Shown: positions 1 through 7,776 of the stretch, piece by piece
Layout of the letters: the number at the start of each line of letters is the position of its first letter
How positions within the stretch are numbered: position 1 is the stretch's first letter
Assembly: GCA_964352775.1 (NCBI GenBank)
Contig: CAYGTK010000144.1
Span: 1 to 10,991 of the forward strand
Reading direction: 5' to 3'
From: CAYGTK01 sp964352775
Lineage (GTDB): Bacteria > Bacteroidota > Bacteroidia > Chitinophagales > CAIOSU01
Length of the DNA stretch: 10,991 nt
Made by a program: the position numbers and the translations under genes
The notes under the pieces: model-generated
Databases searched by the model: none
Told to the model about the DNA's origin: nothing
The model's input: only the letters and a program-made list of their open reading frames with translations

Positions 1-9
1 CTTTCTTCC

Positions 10-96
10 TTTTTCCTTGATGAAAAACGAAGCCAAAAAATCAAGCTAAAAAAATCGCTCTGCGCTCAAGGCTCACGCTCGCTGCCGCTTTTTAGC
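10..96. repeat. Candidate dispersed intergenic repeat with nested palindromes
   Basis: This non-coding block lies downstream of the TonB-dependent receptor gene. It contains three nested inverted repeats: TTTTTC (10-15) with GAAAAA (22-27), CTTGAT (16-21) with ATCAAG (40-45), and GCTAAAAA (45-52) with TTTTTAGC (89-96). Between the last pair is a run rich in CGCTC/GCTCG units (56-85) that is visibly more GC-rich than its surroundings. From memory, similar 'CTTGAT...aaaaaATCAAG' blocks followed by GC-rich arms recur between genes in Bacteroidota genomes, but only one copy is in this window, so repetition is inferred. It could instead form a transcription-terminating structure for the receptor gene, although no clean hairpin plus T-run follows the stop codon. 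Confidence 0.4.
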
Positions 97-177
97 AAGC
101 CTGCGCTGCTTTCGAAATAGTAGGTTAAATGGAGATTTTGGTGTTTGCTAGTTGGAAAATGCTTTCAAAAACAAAGA

Positions 178-2652
178 CTAGAAATTCACCTTAGCCATCA
201 ACACAAAGTTGATACCTGGGGCGCTTACTCCAGAGGCGAATACGCGGTAATTCTGGTCGAGCACATTATCTAAGGCCATTTGCAAGCGGAAATGCTCAGA
301 GAATTGATAAGCTAAACGTAGGTTCACAGTGTACCAAGCAGGTGTACCAAACTCGGTAGCTTCATCTAAATTATCTACGCTGCTGGGGCTATAGTCATCC
401 AGTCGTTTCCAACCATTGTAACGCATCATCAGCTCGCCTCTAAAACGGCTTTTGCGATAGACTAAACTGCTTTGTCCATAAATAGGAGGGATGTGGGCCA
501 GTGGTACATCATTAGTTACATCTTGCCCATATGTGTAGGCTATAGAGCTACTTAAAGACAATGTTTGCGTTAGTTCGGCTTGAATAGCAAAGTTGAATCC
601 GCGTATCACCGCGCGACCAATATTCACATTGGCATTCACTTCCATTAACTCACCGTCAAAGGTCAGTTCATCCAAGTTATTGATGGCAAATGGTTGGCGA
701 ACAATGGCATTACTTACAATGGTATTAAAGAGTACCATTTCGGCCTGAATACGCTCGCGGAAGGTTTTCTTTATGCTAAACTCTAAATTGTAGGCATACT
801 CTGGTTTCAAGTCTTTATTGGGTACTACCACAATGCCGGGCGCAGGGTTGAATACCTTACCCAGGTCATCTAAGTTAGGCGCGCGGTAGCCAGAGCTAGC
901 CATCAAATTCACCTGCCAATTCTTTCCAGCGTTGTAGGTCAGTCCAAATGCGCCAGAGAAAGCCGAGGTGTTTAAGGTGATCTCATCCAGATCTAACTCC
1001 ACAATATCCACCTCTTCAAATTCGGTATGTAATGAGATGTAGCTGTACCGAATACCTGGGGAGATGAAAACGCGTTCTGAAATATCGAAGCGCAGTTTCA
1101 GATAAGCTGCGTGCGTCTGCATATTGGTTCCGCCTTCTGGGTAGCGTGTACCTGTTGGACTTACTTCACCAGTAACTATATCGGTATTGGTAGCTGTGGA
1201 ATTAACACGGTTGTAGGTGCTTTCAAAACCATATTGTACCGTACTGGTAGGTGTAGCCTTTTTGTAGAAGTCTGCATTTACAGTAAGTACATCTACCTTT
1301 TCTACTTGGTTACGACGAAGGGTATTCCCAAACTGTCGATTGATACGCTCTTCCTCTAGGTGCTGATAACCTACTATTACTTGACCTGATGAATAAGCGC
1401 GACTACCATCCTTAAGATCTAATTTGGCAGAAAGGAAGTGGCGCTTTTGCGGGCCGTAATCCCACTGCGCAAAGCGGAGGCGAGGTATCTCGAAGGTGCT
1501 ATCAATGTATAAGGTGGTATCGGGTAATACTTGAATCCCAATGGTGTCGGTCGTTTCCACCCCACGGTATTCTGCTAAGCGATCGTAACGGGGAACATTG
1601 TTGGTGGTGCTGAACTGGTAGTTAAGTGTAAGGTCCAGTTTTTCCCCAATTGGCATCAGGAATTTTTGAATTAAGTCTACTTGCTGATAACCTGTGAACT
1701 TCTGAACCAGCACATTGTCGTTCTCTCGTATCAGGTCTTCATTATCAATGGTCTCCACAAATTGTGTGCGTTTCCCGAAGTCTTCATAGAAGGAATTAGC
1801 ACGGCTACCCATGCGCAGGTCACCAAAGTCGGTGAATGTCACTCCAGTGAAACTTGCCAGCCGCTTAAAGCCAAAGTTGACATCAAAATGAACTCGCTTC
1901 TCTAGATTGGCAGAGGCAAATCGTCCGTAGGCTGAGCCGAAAATATTGCTCTTTTCGCCTTCCTCTGCCAGTTTAGGGTCTTTGGTATAAAAATGCATTA
2001 CTCCACCCAAGGCATCACTACCATATATGAGCGAGCCTGGTCCGAAAACAACCTCGGTACGTTCAACCACGGCGTTATCTAAGGTTATCACATTCTGTAG
2101 GTGGCCACCTCTATAAATGGCATTGTTCAGCCTTACACCATCTACTACTATCAAAACCTTATTAGCCTCAAAACCCCTCAATATTGGGCTTCCGCCACCC
2201 ATCTGACTGCGTTGCACGAATATTTTTCCTGTATTCTCTAATACATCTGCGCTGGTCTGCGAGTTGTTAAAGGTTATTTCTGTAGCAGTAACAACCTCTA
2301 CTTGGTTCGGGATACTGCTAGTGCTCTCGCGAGTTTTACTTACCGATACCACAAACTCATTCAACATGATCACCCGTTCAATAAGGAAGACTTTACCACC
2401 AGTAATGTCTTTCGGCAGCATAGCATGTTTTAAGAAAGTAGGGTGCTGAAAATAGATGCTATCTCCTTGCGAGAATGCAGAAATATCAGCCTGACCTTTG
2501 CTATTAGTAATGGTAGAAATACTGGAATTACTATTGTAAATAGCTACATCAGCAGTAGCCTCTTGTGTAGCTATACTGTACACCGTTATCTGCTGCGCAT
2601 AAGCCGTGATAATGCTGAAGAATAGAACCAAAAAGAGTAAAAAATGCTTCAT
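178..2652 (-). CDS. TonB-dependent outer-membrane receptor, probably haem/haemoglobin-type
   Basis: An 824-residue outer-membrane receptor for energised uptake of a scarce ligand. Visible in order: a signal peptide (residues 1-20, ending AYAQ); a carboxypeptidase-regulatory-like domain (about 22-95) typical of Bacteroidota receptors; a plug domain (about 108-228) with ILRGFEANKVLIVVDGVRLN and VVFGPGSLIYGSDALGGV; then a beta-barrel ending in a C-terminal Phe (VNF). YRAP (589-592) followed by PNKDLKPE (611-618) resembles the FRAP/NPNL boxes of haem receptors of the HmuR type. The plug wording and the end (YRVFASGVSAPGINF) also fit that group. Ligand assignment is inference: no haemophore or haem-degrading gene is nearby, so a siderophore or another substrate is possible. 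It is the last gene of the AsmA-kinase-receptor run, 20 bp after the kinase stop codon, and it has its own candidate promoter inside the kinase gene. The start is ATG and the frame is intact. Confidence 0.93.
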   Translation of the reverse strand: MKHFLLFLVLFFSIITAYAQQITVYSIATQEATADVAIYNSNSSISTITNSKGQADISAFSQGDSIYFQHPTFLKHAMLPKDITGGKVFLIERVIMLNEFVVSVSKTRESTSSIPNQVEVVTATEITFNNSQTSADVLENTGKIFVQRSQMGGGSPILRGFEANKVLIVVDGVRLNNAIYRGGHLQNVITLDNAVVERTEVVFGPGSLIYGSDALGGVMHFYTKDPKLAEEGEKSNIFGSAYGRFASANLEKRVHFDVNFGFKRLASFTGVTFTDFGDLRMGSRANSFYEDFGKRTQFVETIDNEDLIRENDNVLVQKFTGYQQVDLIQKFLMPIGEKLDLTLNYQFSTTNNVPRYDRLAEYRGVETTDTIGIQVLPDTTLYIDSTFEIPRLRFAQWDYGPQKRHFLSAKLDLKDGSRAYSSGQVIVGYQHLEEERINRQFGNTLRRNQVEKVDVLTVNADFYKKATPTSTVQYGFESTYNRVNSTATNTDIVTGEVSPTGTRYPEGGTNMQTHAAYLKLRFDISERVFISPGIRYSYISLHTEFEEVDIVELDLDEITLNTSAFSGAFGLTYNAGKNWQVNLMASSGYRAPNLDDLGKVFNPAPGIVVVPNKDLKPEYAYNLEFSIKKTFRERIQAEMVLFNTIVSNAIVRQPFAINNLDELTFDGELMEVNANVNIGRAVIRGFNFAIQAELTQTLSLSSSIAYTYGQDVTNDVPLAHIPPIYGQSSLVYRKSRFRGELMMRYNGWKRLDDYSPSSVDNLDEATEFGTPAWYTVNLRLAYQFSEHFRLQMALDNVLDQNYRVFASGVSAPGINFVLMAKVNF

Positions 2653-2672
2653 GCGGCAACGTGTCCTATCAT

Positions 2673-3830
2673 TTACGACGGCAAAGTTATGCCAAAGGTT
2701 GTTCCCTTGCCAATTTCACTTCTTAGTACTACTATCTTTCCTTTATGATACTGTTCAACTATTCGTTTGGTAAGTGCTAATCCCAATCCCCAGCCACGTT
2801 TTTTGGTGCTATATCCAGGTTCAAAAACAGTGCTGAACTTTGAAGAGGGAATGCCTTTTCCATTATCCGTTATTTCTATCCATATGCTGTCTTCTTTTAC
2901 GCCACTATTTATGGAAATACTGCCTTTGCCATCCATAGCGTCAAGGGCATTTTTCAATAGATTCTCTACCACCCATTCAAAGAGCGGAGCATTGATAGGG
3001 GCCATCAGTTCGTCCTTGTTCACCATGGTATAGCTCACTTGGTCGGAACTGCGGTGTTGCAGGTAGTCCATTATCTTGAGTAAGTGGCTGTTGATGTTGG
3101 CTTGCTCTAGTTTAGGGGTAGATCCTATTTTAGAGAAGCGTTCGGCCACCAACTCTAATCGGTCGATGTCTTTTTCCAGTTCTACTAATATTTCGGGACT
3201 TACGGGCTCGTTTACGTTCACCTCTTTTAAGTATTGCACCCAAGCCGCCAGCGAAGAAATGGGAGTGCCGAGTTGATGGGCGGTTTCTTTTGCCATACCT
3301 GCCCATACTCGATTTTGCTCGGCCGTTCGTGCACTACTGAAGGCTACATAGGCAATGAAAAAGAAGATGCCAATGATACCTATCTGTACATACGGAAAGT
3401 AGCGCAACTGCACCAACGGGGTCGAGTCTTTGTAGTAGATATAGTTATTCTTTCCGCCCGATGTAGCTATGATTATGGGCTCACGCTCTAACTTCATTTC
3501 AGCTAACTGCTCAATGAGATAGCCTGGGTCGCTGTCTACTCTATCTTGGTCAAAATTTCGGGAGGCCTTTATCAGGTCATTGTCATCGGTTAGAATAACG
3601 GGAACGGTCTCATTGTTCTTTATCACCTCGAATAGAAAACTGACATCGGTATTCTCGTCGGCCAAGTTCAGGTTGTGGTAGGCGTTGGCCCAAAGTTCTA
3701 CCTTGGCTTTTTCCTCTTCAGCGATGTTATTGGCCAATACATTAGTATAGAATAGCGAGGCCACTACAATGAGAAAAGCAGCGGCAAGCAGAAGCATTTT
3801 CCAGGTCGATCGCTGCTCATACAGGTTCAT
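2673..3830 (-). CDS. Orphan sensor histidine kinase, two membrane segments
   Basis: A 385-residue membrane histidine kinase. It has an N-terminal membrane segment (about 11-33), a short extracytoplasmic region (about 34-145) of no recognised domain, a second membrane segment (about 147-165), then directly the kinase core with no HAMP or PAS domain. The phospho-acceptor region reads KETAHQLGTPISSL with His185. The ATP-binding domain shows an N-box (VENLLKNALDAM, 288-299), G1 (DNGKGIP, 322-328), F-box (FEPGYSTK, 336-343) and G2 (GWGLGLA, 346-352). The residue after His185 is Gln, where most HisKA proteins have Glu or Asp. No response regulator lies in the window, so its partner must be encoded elsewhere. 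It sits 24 bp after the AsmA-like gene and 20 bp before the receptor, so sensing of envelope state or nutrient is a reasonable inference only. The start is ATG. Confidence 0.92.
   Translation of the reverse strand: MNLYEQRSTWKMLLLAAAFLIVVASLFYTNVLANNIAEEEKAKVELWANAYHNLNLADENTDVSFLFEVIKNNETVPVILTDDNDLIKASRNFDQDRVDSDPGYLIEQLAEMKLEREPIIIATSGGKNNYIYYKDSTPLVQLRYFPYVQIGIIGIFFFIAYVAFSSARTAEQNRVWAGMAKETAHQLGTPISSLAAWVQYLKEVNVNEPVSPEILVELEKDIDRLELVAERFSKIGSTPKLEQANINSHLLKIMDYLQHRSSDQVSYTMVNKDELMAPINAPLFEWVVENLLKNALDAMDGKGSISINSGVKEDSIWIEITDNGKGIPSSKFSTVFEPGYSTKKRGWGLGLALTKRIVEQYHKGKIVVLRSEIGKGTTFGITLPS
2682..2713 (-). promoter_or_regulatory. Candidate promoter for the TonB-dependent receptor, inside the kinase 3' end
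   Basis: On the minus strand the sequence reads TTG (2713-2711), a 21-base spacer, then TAACTTTG (2689-2682). This matches the Bacteroidota housekeeping promoter TTG-N17..23-TAnnTTTG in both elements and in spacing. Transcription would begin around 2676, giving a leader of roughly 25 bases before the receptor ATG. It lies within and just before the stop codon of the kinase gene, so the receptor could be expressed separately from its upstream neighbours. Confidence 0.55.
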
Positions 3831-3835
3831 AGCGG

Positions 3836-3843
3836 CAAAGATA
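3836..3843 (-). promoter_or_regulatory. Candidate -7 element (TATCTTTG) directly before the kinase start
   Basis: The minus strand reads TATCTTTG, then CCGCT, then the ATG of the histidine kinase. The octamer is a perfect TAnnTTTG. No TTG lies 17-23 bases upstream (ATGG is in that position), so only half the promoter is well matched. If it is used, transcription would start at or within a base or two of the ATG, giving a leaderless message. The same arrangement precedes the exported-protein gene that starts at 9343. Confidence 0.4.
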
Positions 3844-3854
3844 GTTTATTGGCA

Positions 3855-6386
3855 TTAAGGCTTCCATTCCAGCATCTCTAAGCTATCCTCGGTATCCCAT
3901 TCCTTACTCTCACGGCTGGGGTCGTAGTCGCCCTTTATACCTTTAATGGCACGCCTCAATTCATCTCGCTGATGTTGGAAACGACCTATTTGTAGATCTA
4001 TCACAGGGTCGCTCATTGGGCCGCGCATTGTTAAAAAGGCATTGTATTCATCAGCCCCTACGGTTACAAAATCTAGGGCTTTTTTCCGCTTACGGATCTT
4101 TCCAGCTAACACAGGCATTACGTTCAGTTGAACCTTGTAGTCTATCATGTTATCGAAGGTGTGGGTGCCTGCTAGGGCTAAAGAAATTGCACTCGATTCG
4201 ATGGTCATTTCAGGAATGATGATAGTGCGGTCCTTTATCTCAATGCGGTTTTTCAACGTATTGAAACGAATGTGCTTCAACTCATCACTATCAATATAAC
4301 TTGATAGCGCCTCTAGTGTTTTATAGTCTTTTAGTTCCCCGTCCTTTATTACCAGATCAGCAGTAAGTATCAGTTCATCTTCATTAATAACGCCTGCTTT
4401 CATTGGCAGCTTAGCATCAAAGCGCACGGTGGCTGTGCCTTTCAAATTATCACTGGTAAGGTCATCTTGGCCAAAGTTTTCCATTTCAAGGAAGAGTTGG
4501 TCTATTGCTAATTTATCTAGCTGACCGTTGGCGATCAATTGCTGCTGACCGTTCACCACTTCTGTAGAAGCATTTAGGTATATCTTACCGCCCATCGTAT
4601 TGCAAGTTGCATTGCGAACCACTATCTCGCCATTGTTCAAGCCTATCATACCTTCTAGCTGGGTGGCTTTAAATTGGCGGTATTCCAATTCATCTACCTT
4701 TAGGTCTAGGCTAACAAGCCAGTCGGGAAGTTGAAGTCCTTCTTGCTCATTCGCAACTGTGTTTTGTTCTGTTGTGCTTGACTCTTCTTTTTCAGGGAGA
4801 AGGCTGTTCAAGTCTATCTTCTTAGCTAATAATGTTCCTTTTATCTGTAATGGATGAGTAGGCTCTTGCCAATGTCTGCTACTAGTTAACAGTAATTCCC
4901 GAAGGTGAGTAATGCTTCCCGCAAAGCGTAACTGACTTCCAGCGGCATCAAGATGCAATGTGTCGGTACTGATGTATTCACCTTTTACTTGGGCAGTACC
5001 TTTGGTGATGGCATAGCTCTCTTCACCGATCTTCATGGAGCAATCTTGAAAGCCGAAAGTGCCTGATAAGGCGAGTGGTTTCTCAATAGCATTGAATGCG
5101 CTAACTGGTCCTTTAAAGGTCACATTGCGTAATTCTAATAATCCATTGATGTCTGCTATTCCTGCTGTGTCGCTCAAAAAGCTGTTAACTAGTCCTAGAC
5201 CCACCCAACCATCCGCGGTAAAGTCTAACTCGGGATTGATGAAGTTGAACACCTTTACAGAACCTATCAACGGCTTGCCATCAATAGTTGCCTTAAACCC
5301 TTCGAAAGACAAAGAAGAACTGGCGAATTTTTTAGCCCAACCATTAGAGAACTGCCCGCTAAAACTCAATTTATCAACTGGGTATGCAATGGAGCTATGG
5401 GTAAGGGTGGCATTTTTAAAGCTATAATCGATAGTAACTTTTGGGGCGGAAGTGGAGGAGAGGACCCCCTTAATAGCAGTCCCTACTTTCAGATCGCCAG
5501 CTATATCGAATTCTTGCAAACGCATTTTAAACCGATAGGGAAGTAGGTAGATAAAGCGCTCAATATCCAGTTCGCGACTGACCACGTTGATGTCTAAGTC
5601 GGTACCACCTTTTAGGTCGGTAACTAAACCGTTGACCGAAAAATCGTTGCCCTGAGCCACGAAATTGTCGAGTGTGAATCGGTAGGTATTTTTCTCCCCG
5701 TCTATTATCACCTTACCCATAAGGGCTACATCTTTTTGATACCCTACATCTAGGTCGCCAATAAGGATGCTATTGGACATTACCTTGGCACGCATATTTA
5801 CTTCAAAGAGTTTACCATTCAATGCACCATCCAAGTCAGCTTCATCTATCTGTAGATCGAGCAGTAGGTTACTCTTTTTATCATCGAGTATAAAGTGCAC
5901 ATCGTCTAGGGCAATGTCTTGCAGCTCTATGTGTATGTCTTTCCCACTCTTAGTAGTCTTCCTCTTATTGGGGTCACCTTTTTTGGCGATCTTATAGTTC
6001 GTGTTACCCTCTTTGTCGCGATAAAGGAAAAGGTCGCCACCACGGATGGCTATTTTATTCACCTCAATATTTCCGAATAGCAGCGATAGGGGAGAGATGA
6101 CCAAGTCAACTTGCTCGGCCTTTAGTAGTTCTTCATAATCGAGGAGGCTTTTAGAACGTACTTCTAATCCCGTTAATCCAACTGCTATACTTGGGAATTG
6201 GCGGATGAGCTCTAGTTTTACCGTTCCTTTTAGGGTAATATCGGCATCTACCTGCTCATTTACGGCATTCAAAACAGCATCTTGTACTTCTTGCTGAAAG
6301 GTGTGGAATAGCACGAACGAACCCACTACTAGAAGGAGTAGTAAGGTGATAACGCTTAGAAACAGGTATTTAAAAAATGCTTTCAA
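3855..6386 (-). CDS. AsmA-family protein (TamB/YhdP-like inter-membrane lipid transport superfamily)
   Basis: An 843-residue protein with one N-terminal membrane anchor (about 7-28) and a long beta-rich extracytoplasmic body, the layout of AsmA-like proteins. The conserved AsmA C-terminal region spans about 625-763, including ADLVIKDGELKDYKTLEALS and a beta-rich stretch through IRFNTLKNRIEIKDRTIIIP. The start of the mature part (VKLELIRQFPSIAVGLTGLE) is also typical of the N-terminal AsmA domain. Relatives (TamB, YhdP, YdbH) form hydrophobic grooves that bridge inner and outer membranes and move phospholipids. A role in outer-membrane lipid supply or assembly is therefore likely, though the exact paralogue is not resolvable. 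The start codon is TTG at 6384-6386: an in-frame TAG occurs a few codons upstream with no ATG between, and later starts would remove the membrane anchor. An acidic, Ser/Thr-rich linker (EKEESSTTEQNTVANEQE) interrupts the body. It leads the run that includes the kinase and the receptor. Confidence 0.88.
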   Translation of the reverse strand: MKAFFKYLFLSVITLLLLLVVGSFVLFHTFQQEVQDAVLNAVNEQVDADITLKGTVKLELIRQFPSIAVGLTGLEVRSKSLLDYEELLKAEQVDLVISPLSLLFGNIEVNKIAIRGGDLFLYRDKEGNTNYKIAKKGDPNKRKTTKSGKDIHIELQDIALDDVHFILDDKKSNLLLDLQIDEADLDGALNGKLFEVNMRAKVMSNSILIGDLDVGYQKDVALMGKVIIDGEKNTYRFTLDNFVAQGNDFSVNGLVTDLKGGTDLDINVVSRELDIERFIYLLPYRFKMRLQEFDIAGDLKVGTAIKGVLSSTSAPKVTIDYSFKNATLTHSSIAYPVDKLSFSGQFSNGWAKKFASSSLSFEGFKATIDGKPLIGSVKVFNFINPELDFTADGWVGLGLVNSFLSDTAGIADINGLLELRNVTFKGPVSAFNAIEKPLALSGTFGFQDCSMKIGEESYAITKGTAQVKGEYISTDTLHLDAAGSQLRFAGSITHLRELLLTSSRHWQEPTHPLQIKGTLLAKKIDLNSLLPEKEESSTTEQNTVANEQEGLQLPDWLVSLDLKVDELEYRQFKATQLEGMIGLNNGEIVVRNATCNTMGGKIYLNASTEVVNGQQQLIANGQLDKLAIDQLFLEMENFGQDDLTSDNLKGTATVRFDAKLPMKAGVINEDELILTADLVIKDGELKDYKTLEALSSYIDSDELKHIRFNTLKNRIEIKDRTIIIPEMTIESSAISLALAGTHTFDNMIDYKVQLNVMPVLAGKIRKRKKALDFVTVGADEYNAFLTMRGPMSDPVIDLQIGRFQHQRDELRRAIKGIKGDYDPSRESKEWDTEDSLEMLEWKP

Positions 6387-6399
6387 AACGGGTAAGTTC

Positions 6400-6408
6400 C
6401 AAACTGTA
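6400..6408 (-). promoter_or_regulatory. Weak candidate -7 element upstream of the AsmA-like gene
   Basis: The minus strand reads TACAGTTTG, which is TAnnTTTG with one extra spacer base, ending 13 bases before the TTG start codon. No convincing -33 TTG is present at proper spacing. The 104-bp gap between the DUF2256 gene and the AsmA-like gene is the natural place for a promoter, but this match alone is poor. Confidence 0.22.
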
Positions 6409-6490
6409 ACGCTAATGTGCCCCTATTTGTGATGCAGCACAAGCTTGCTTCTACACAAAAAGTAAGCCAATTGGACTGATGGAGAGACGT

Positions 6491-6649
6491 TTACGGCTTG
6501 CTGCGACTCTCTTTTCGGCAGCGATCGCTGCAATATTTCACCTCTTCCCACACGCGTTCCCATTTCTTTCGCCAAGTGAAAGGGCGGCCACAGTGGGCGC
6601 AATCCTTCTGGGGTAGGTATTGTTTGTTGCCTTTGTGTGGCATAGGCAT
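6491..6649 (-). CDS. DUF2256 small zinc-ribbon protein, 52 residues
   Basis: A 52-codon gene read directly from the sequence, starting MPMPHKGNKQYLPQKD and ending in TAA. It matches the DUF2256 family closely: an N-terminal HKGNK motif, a Cys pair CAHC (Cys17, Cys20) followed by GRPFTWRKKWERVWEEVKY, and a second pair CSDRC (Cys40, Cys44). The four cysteines should bind one zinc ion. The molecular role of DUF2256 is unknown; in other bacteria such genes are sometimes found beside photolyase/cryptochrome-related genes, none of which is seen here. Its ATG shares one base with the YitT stop codon (TAATG), which implies translational coupling and co-transcription with YitT. A second in-frame ATG at codon 3 is an alternative start. 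About 40 basic, Trp-rich residues make nucleic-acid binding possible, which is inference only. Confidence 0.9.
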   Translation of the reverse strand: MPMPHKGNKQYLPQKDCAHCGRPFTWRKKWERVWEEVKYCSDRCRKESRSKP

Positions 6650-7638
6650 TAGCTTACAGCCTGCAGTTTTTTAATGGCGTTCTTCTTTATCATGCCACCT
6701 TTGGTGTCTTTCACGCCCGTCATAACTATAAAGGCCTTCTTGTCTACCTTGTCTATTTCGGTGCGCAGTCGGCTTAGCTCTAGTCGAGTGATAACGGTAT
6801 ACACTATCTGTGTTTTTATCAAAGGCCTTCCACCTTCAGAGAAACCCCGTTCTCCGTGAAAAATAGTACAGCCCCTGCCCAGTACTTGAATAATAGATCG
6901 GCGTATTTGGTCACTTCTATCAGAAATGATTGTTACCGCAATGTATTCTTCAATACCATCAATAACAAAGTCGATCATTTTAGCAGCGGCAAAGTAGGTG
7001 AGTATGGCGTATAAAGCTGTTTCTACCGTAAGAAAATAAGCAGCAGCCCCAAATATCAAGATGTTGAATAGTAAGATGACATTACCTACGGTAAGGCTAG
7101 TTTTTCTACTGATGAAAATGGCCAATACCTCAGTACCATCAATAATAGCACCACCCCGCACCGCCATACCGATACCCAAACCCAAAAAGACCCCACCAAA
7201 GGCGGCGATCAATATAGGCTCATCAGTTAACGAAGTAAAAGGTATGGCCCACACAGCCACGGAAAGCAATACTATACCGATGACACTTTTAATGGCAAAC
7301 CGAGGGCTAATAGCGGTATAGCCTAAAATGAGGAAGGGCAGATTTAACACAACGATAAGCATAGGAAGCGAAAGGCCTGTTACCTCACTGGCAATAAGGG
7401 AGATACCCATTACTCCTCCATCAATAAAGGAATTGGGAATAAGGAAGGATTTAAGACCGAATGCGGCAGACAGCACACCTATTATGATGTAAAGAAAATC
7501 CACCAACTGGTGCTCAATTTCCACTTCTACATCATTGGTGCGTTTCTCCAGTTTGAAGTTCTTAGGCTTCTTTTCTGGGTGCTTACCATAGTACTTTTTT
7601 ACCCTATCGGTAATTATCTGATGAAAGAATGGATTCAT
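6649..7638 (-). CDS. YitT-family membrane protein with C-terminal DUF2179 domain
   Basis: A 329-residue membrane protein. After a basic, charged N-terminus of about 45 residues come five to six hydrophobic segments, with the family motifs FIDGGVMGISL (first repeat) and RGGAIIDGTEVLAIF (second repeat). A cytoplasmic DUF2179 domain follows, starting around EEYIAVTIIS and including GRGCTIFHGERGF and KKAFIVMTGVKDTKGG. YitT proteins are widespread and predicted to be transporters; substrate and direction are unknown. I chose the ATG at 7636-7638. The frame remains open to a TTG at 7668 that would add ten residues (MGLYFKQPQP), but that codon falls within a candidate promoter element and the extra residues are not family-like. 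The gene overlaps the DUF2256 start by one base and diverges from the cytochrome-b-like gene. Confidence 0.92.
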   Translation of the reverse strand: MNPFFHQIITDRVKKYYGKHPEKKPKNFKLEKRTNDVEVEIEHQLVDFLYIIIGVLSAAFGLKSFLIPNSFIDGGVMGISLIASEVTGLSLPMLIVVLNLPFLILGYTAISPRFAIKSVIGIVLLSVAVWAIPFTSLTDEPILIAAFGGVFLGLGIGMAVRGGAIIDGTEVLAIFISRKTSLTVGNVILLFNILIFGAAAYFLTVETALYAILTYFAAAKMIDFVIDGIEEYIAVTIISDRSDQIRRSIIQVLGRGCTIFHGERGFSEGGRPLIKTQIVYTVITRLELSRLRTEIDKVDKKAFIVMTGVKDTKGGMIKKNAIKKLQAVS

Positions 7639-7664
7639 AGGTTGAGGCTGTTTGAAATACAACC

Positions 7665-7672
7665 CCAAGGTA
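7665..7672 (-). promoter_or_regulatory. Weak candidate -7 element for YitT-DUF2256
   Basis: The minus strand reads TACCTTGG, one mismatch from TAnnTTTG, with 26 bases between it and the YitT ATG. No TTG is found 17-23 bases upstream. It is listed because it is the best match in the divergent gap, and because its use would exclude the alternative TTG start at 7668, which lies within it. Confidence 0.22.
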
Positions 7673-7724
7673 GATAAGTTGTTTTGATGTTTATCATATA
7701 TATAGCCGTAGTGCTCATCTTTTA

Positions 7725-7756
7725 TTGTAGGACTTAAGCGCTGCTGCTTATATTTA
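7725..7756 (+). promoter_or_regulatory. Candidate promoter for the cytochrome-b-like gene
   Basis: TTG (7725-7727), a 21-base spacer and TATATTTA (7749-7756) match the Bacteroidota TTG-N17..23-TAnnTTTG pattern except for the final base. The implied start of transcription is around 7760, about 15 bases before the ATG at 7777. Confidence 0.35.
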
Positions 7757-7776
7757 CCAGCCTAAAGCAAAAAGCT

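Noticed and set aside
156..170. A 15-base direct repeat (AAAATGCTTTCAAAA) at 156-170 and 6374-6388, flanking the three-gene run
   Set aside because: It suggested insertion-site duplication, but the second copy is coding sequence at the AsmA-like start, an 11-base core also occurs near 1219, and no mobility gene is present; chance in AT-rich DNA is the simpler reading.
5059..5427. A 122-codon open frame on the plus strand, antisense to the AsmA-like gene
   Set aside because: It lies wholly inside a well-supported gene on the other strand, has no domain-like pattern and no promoter match; it is a shadow of that gene's codon usage.
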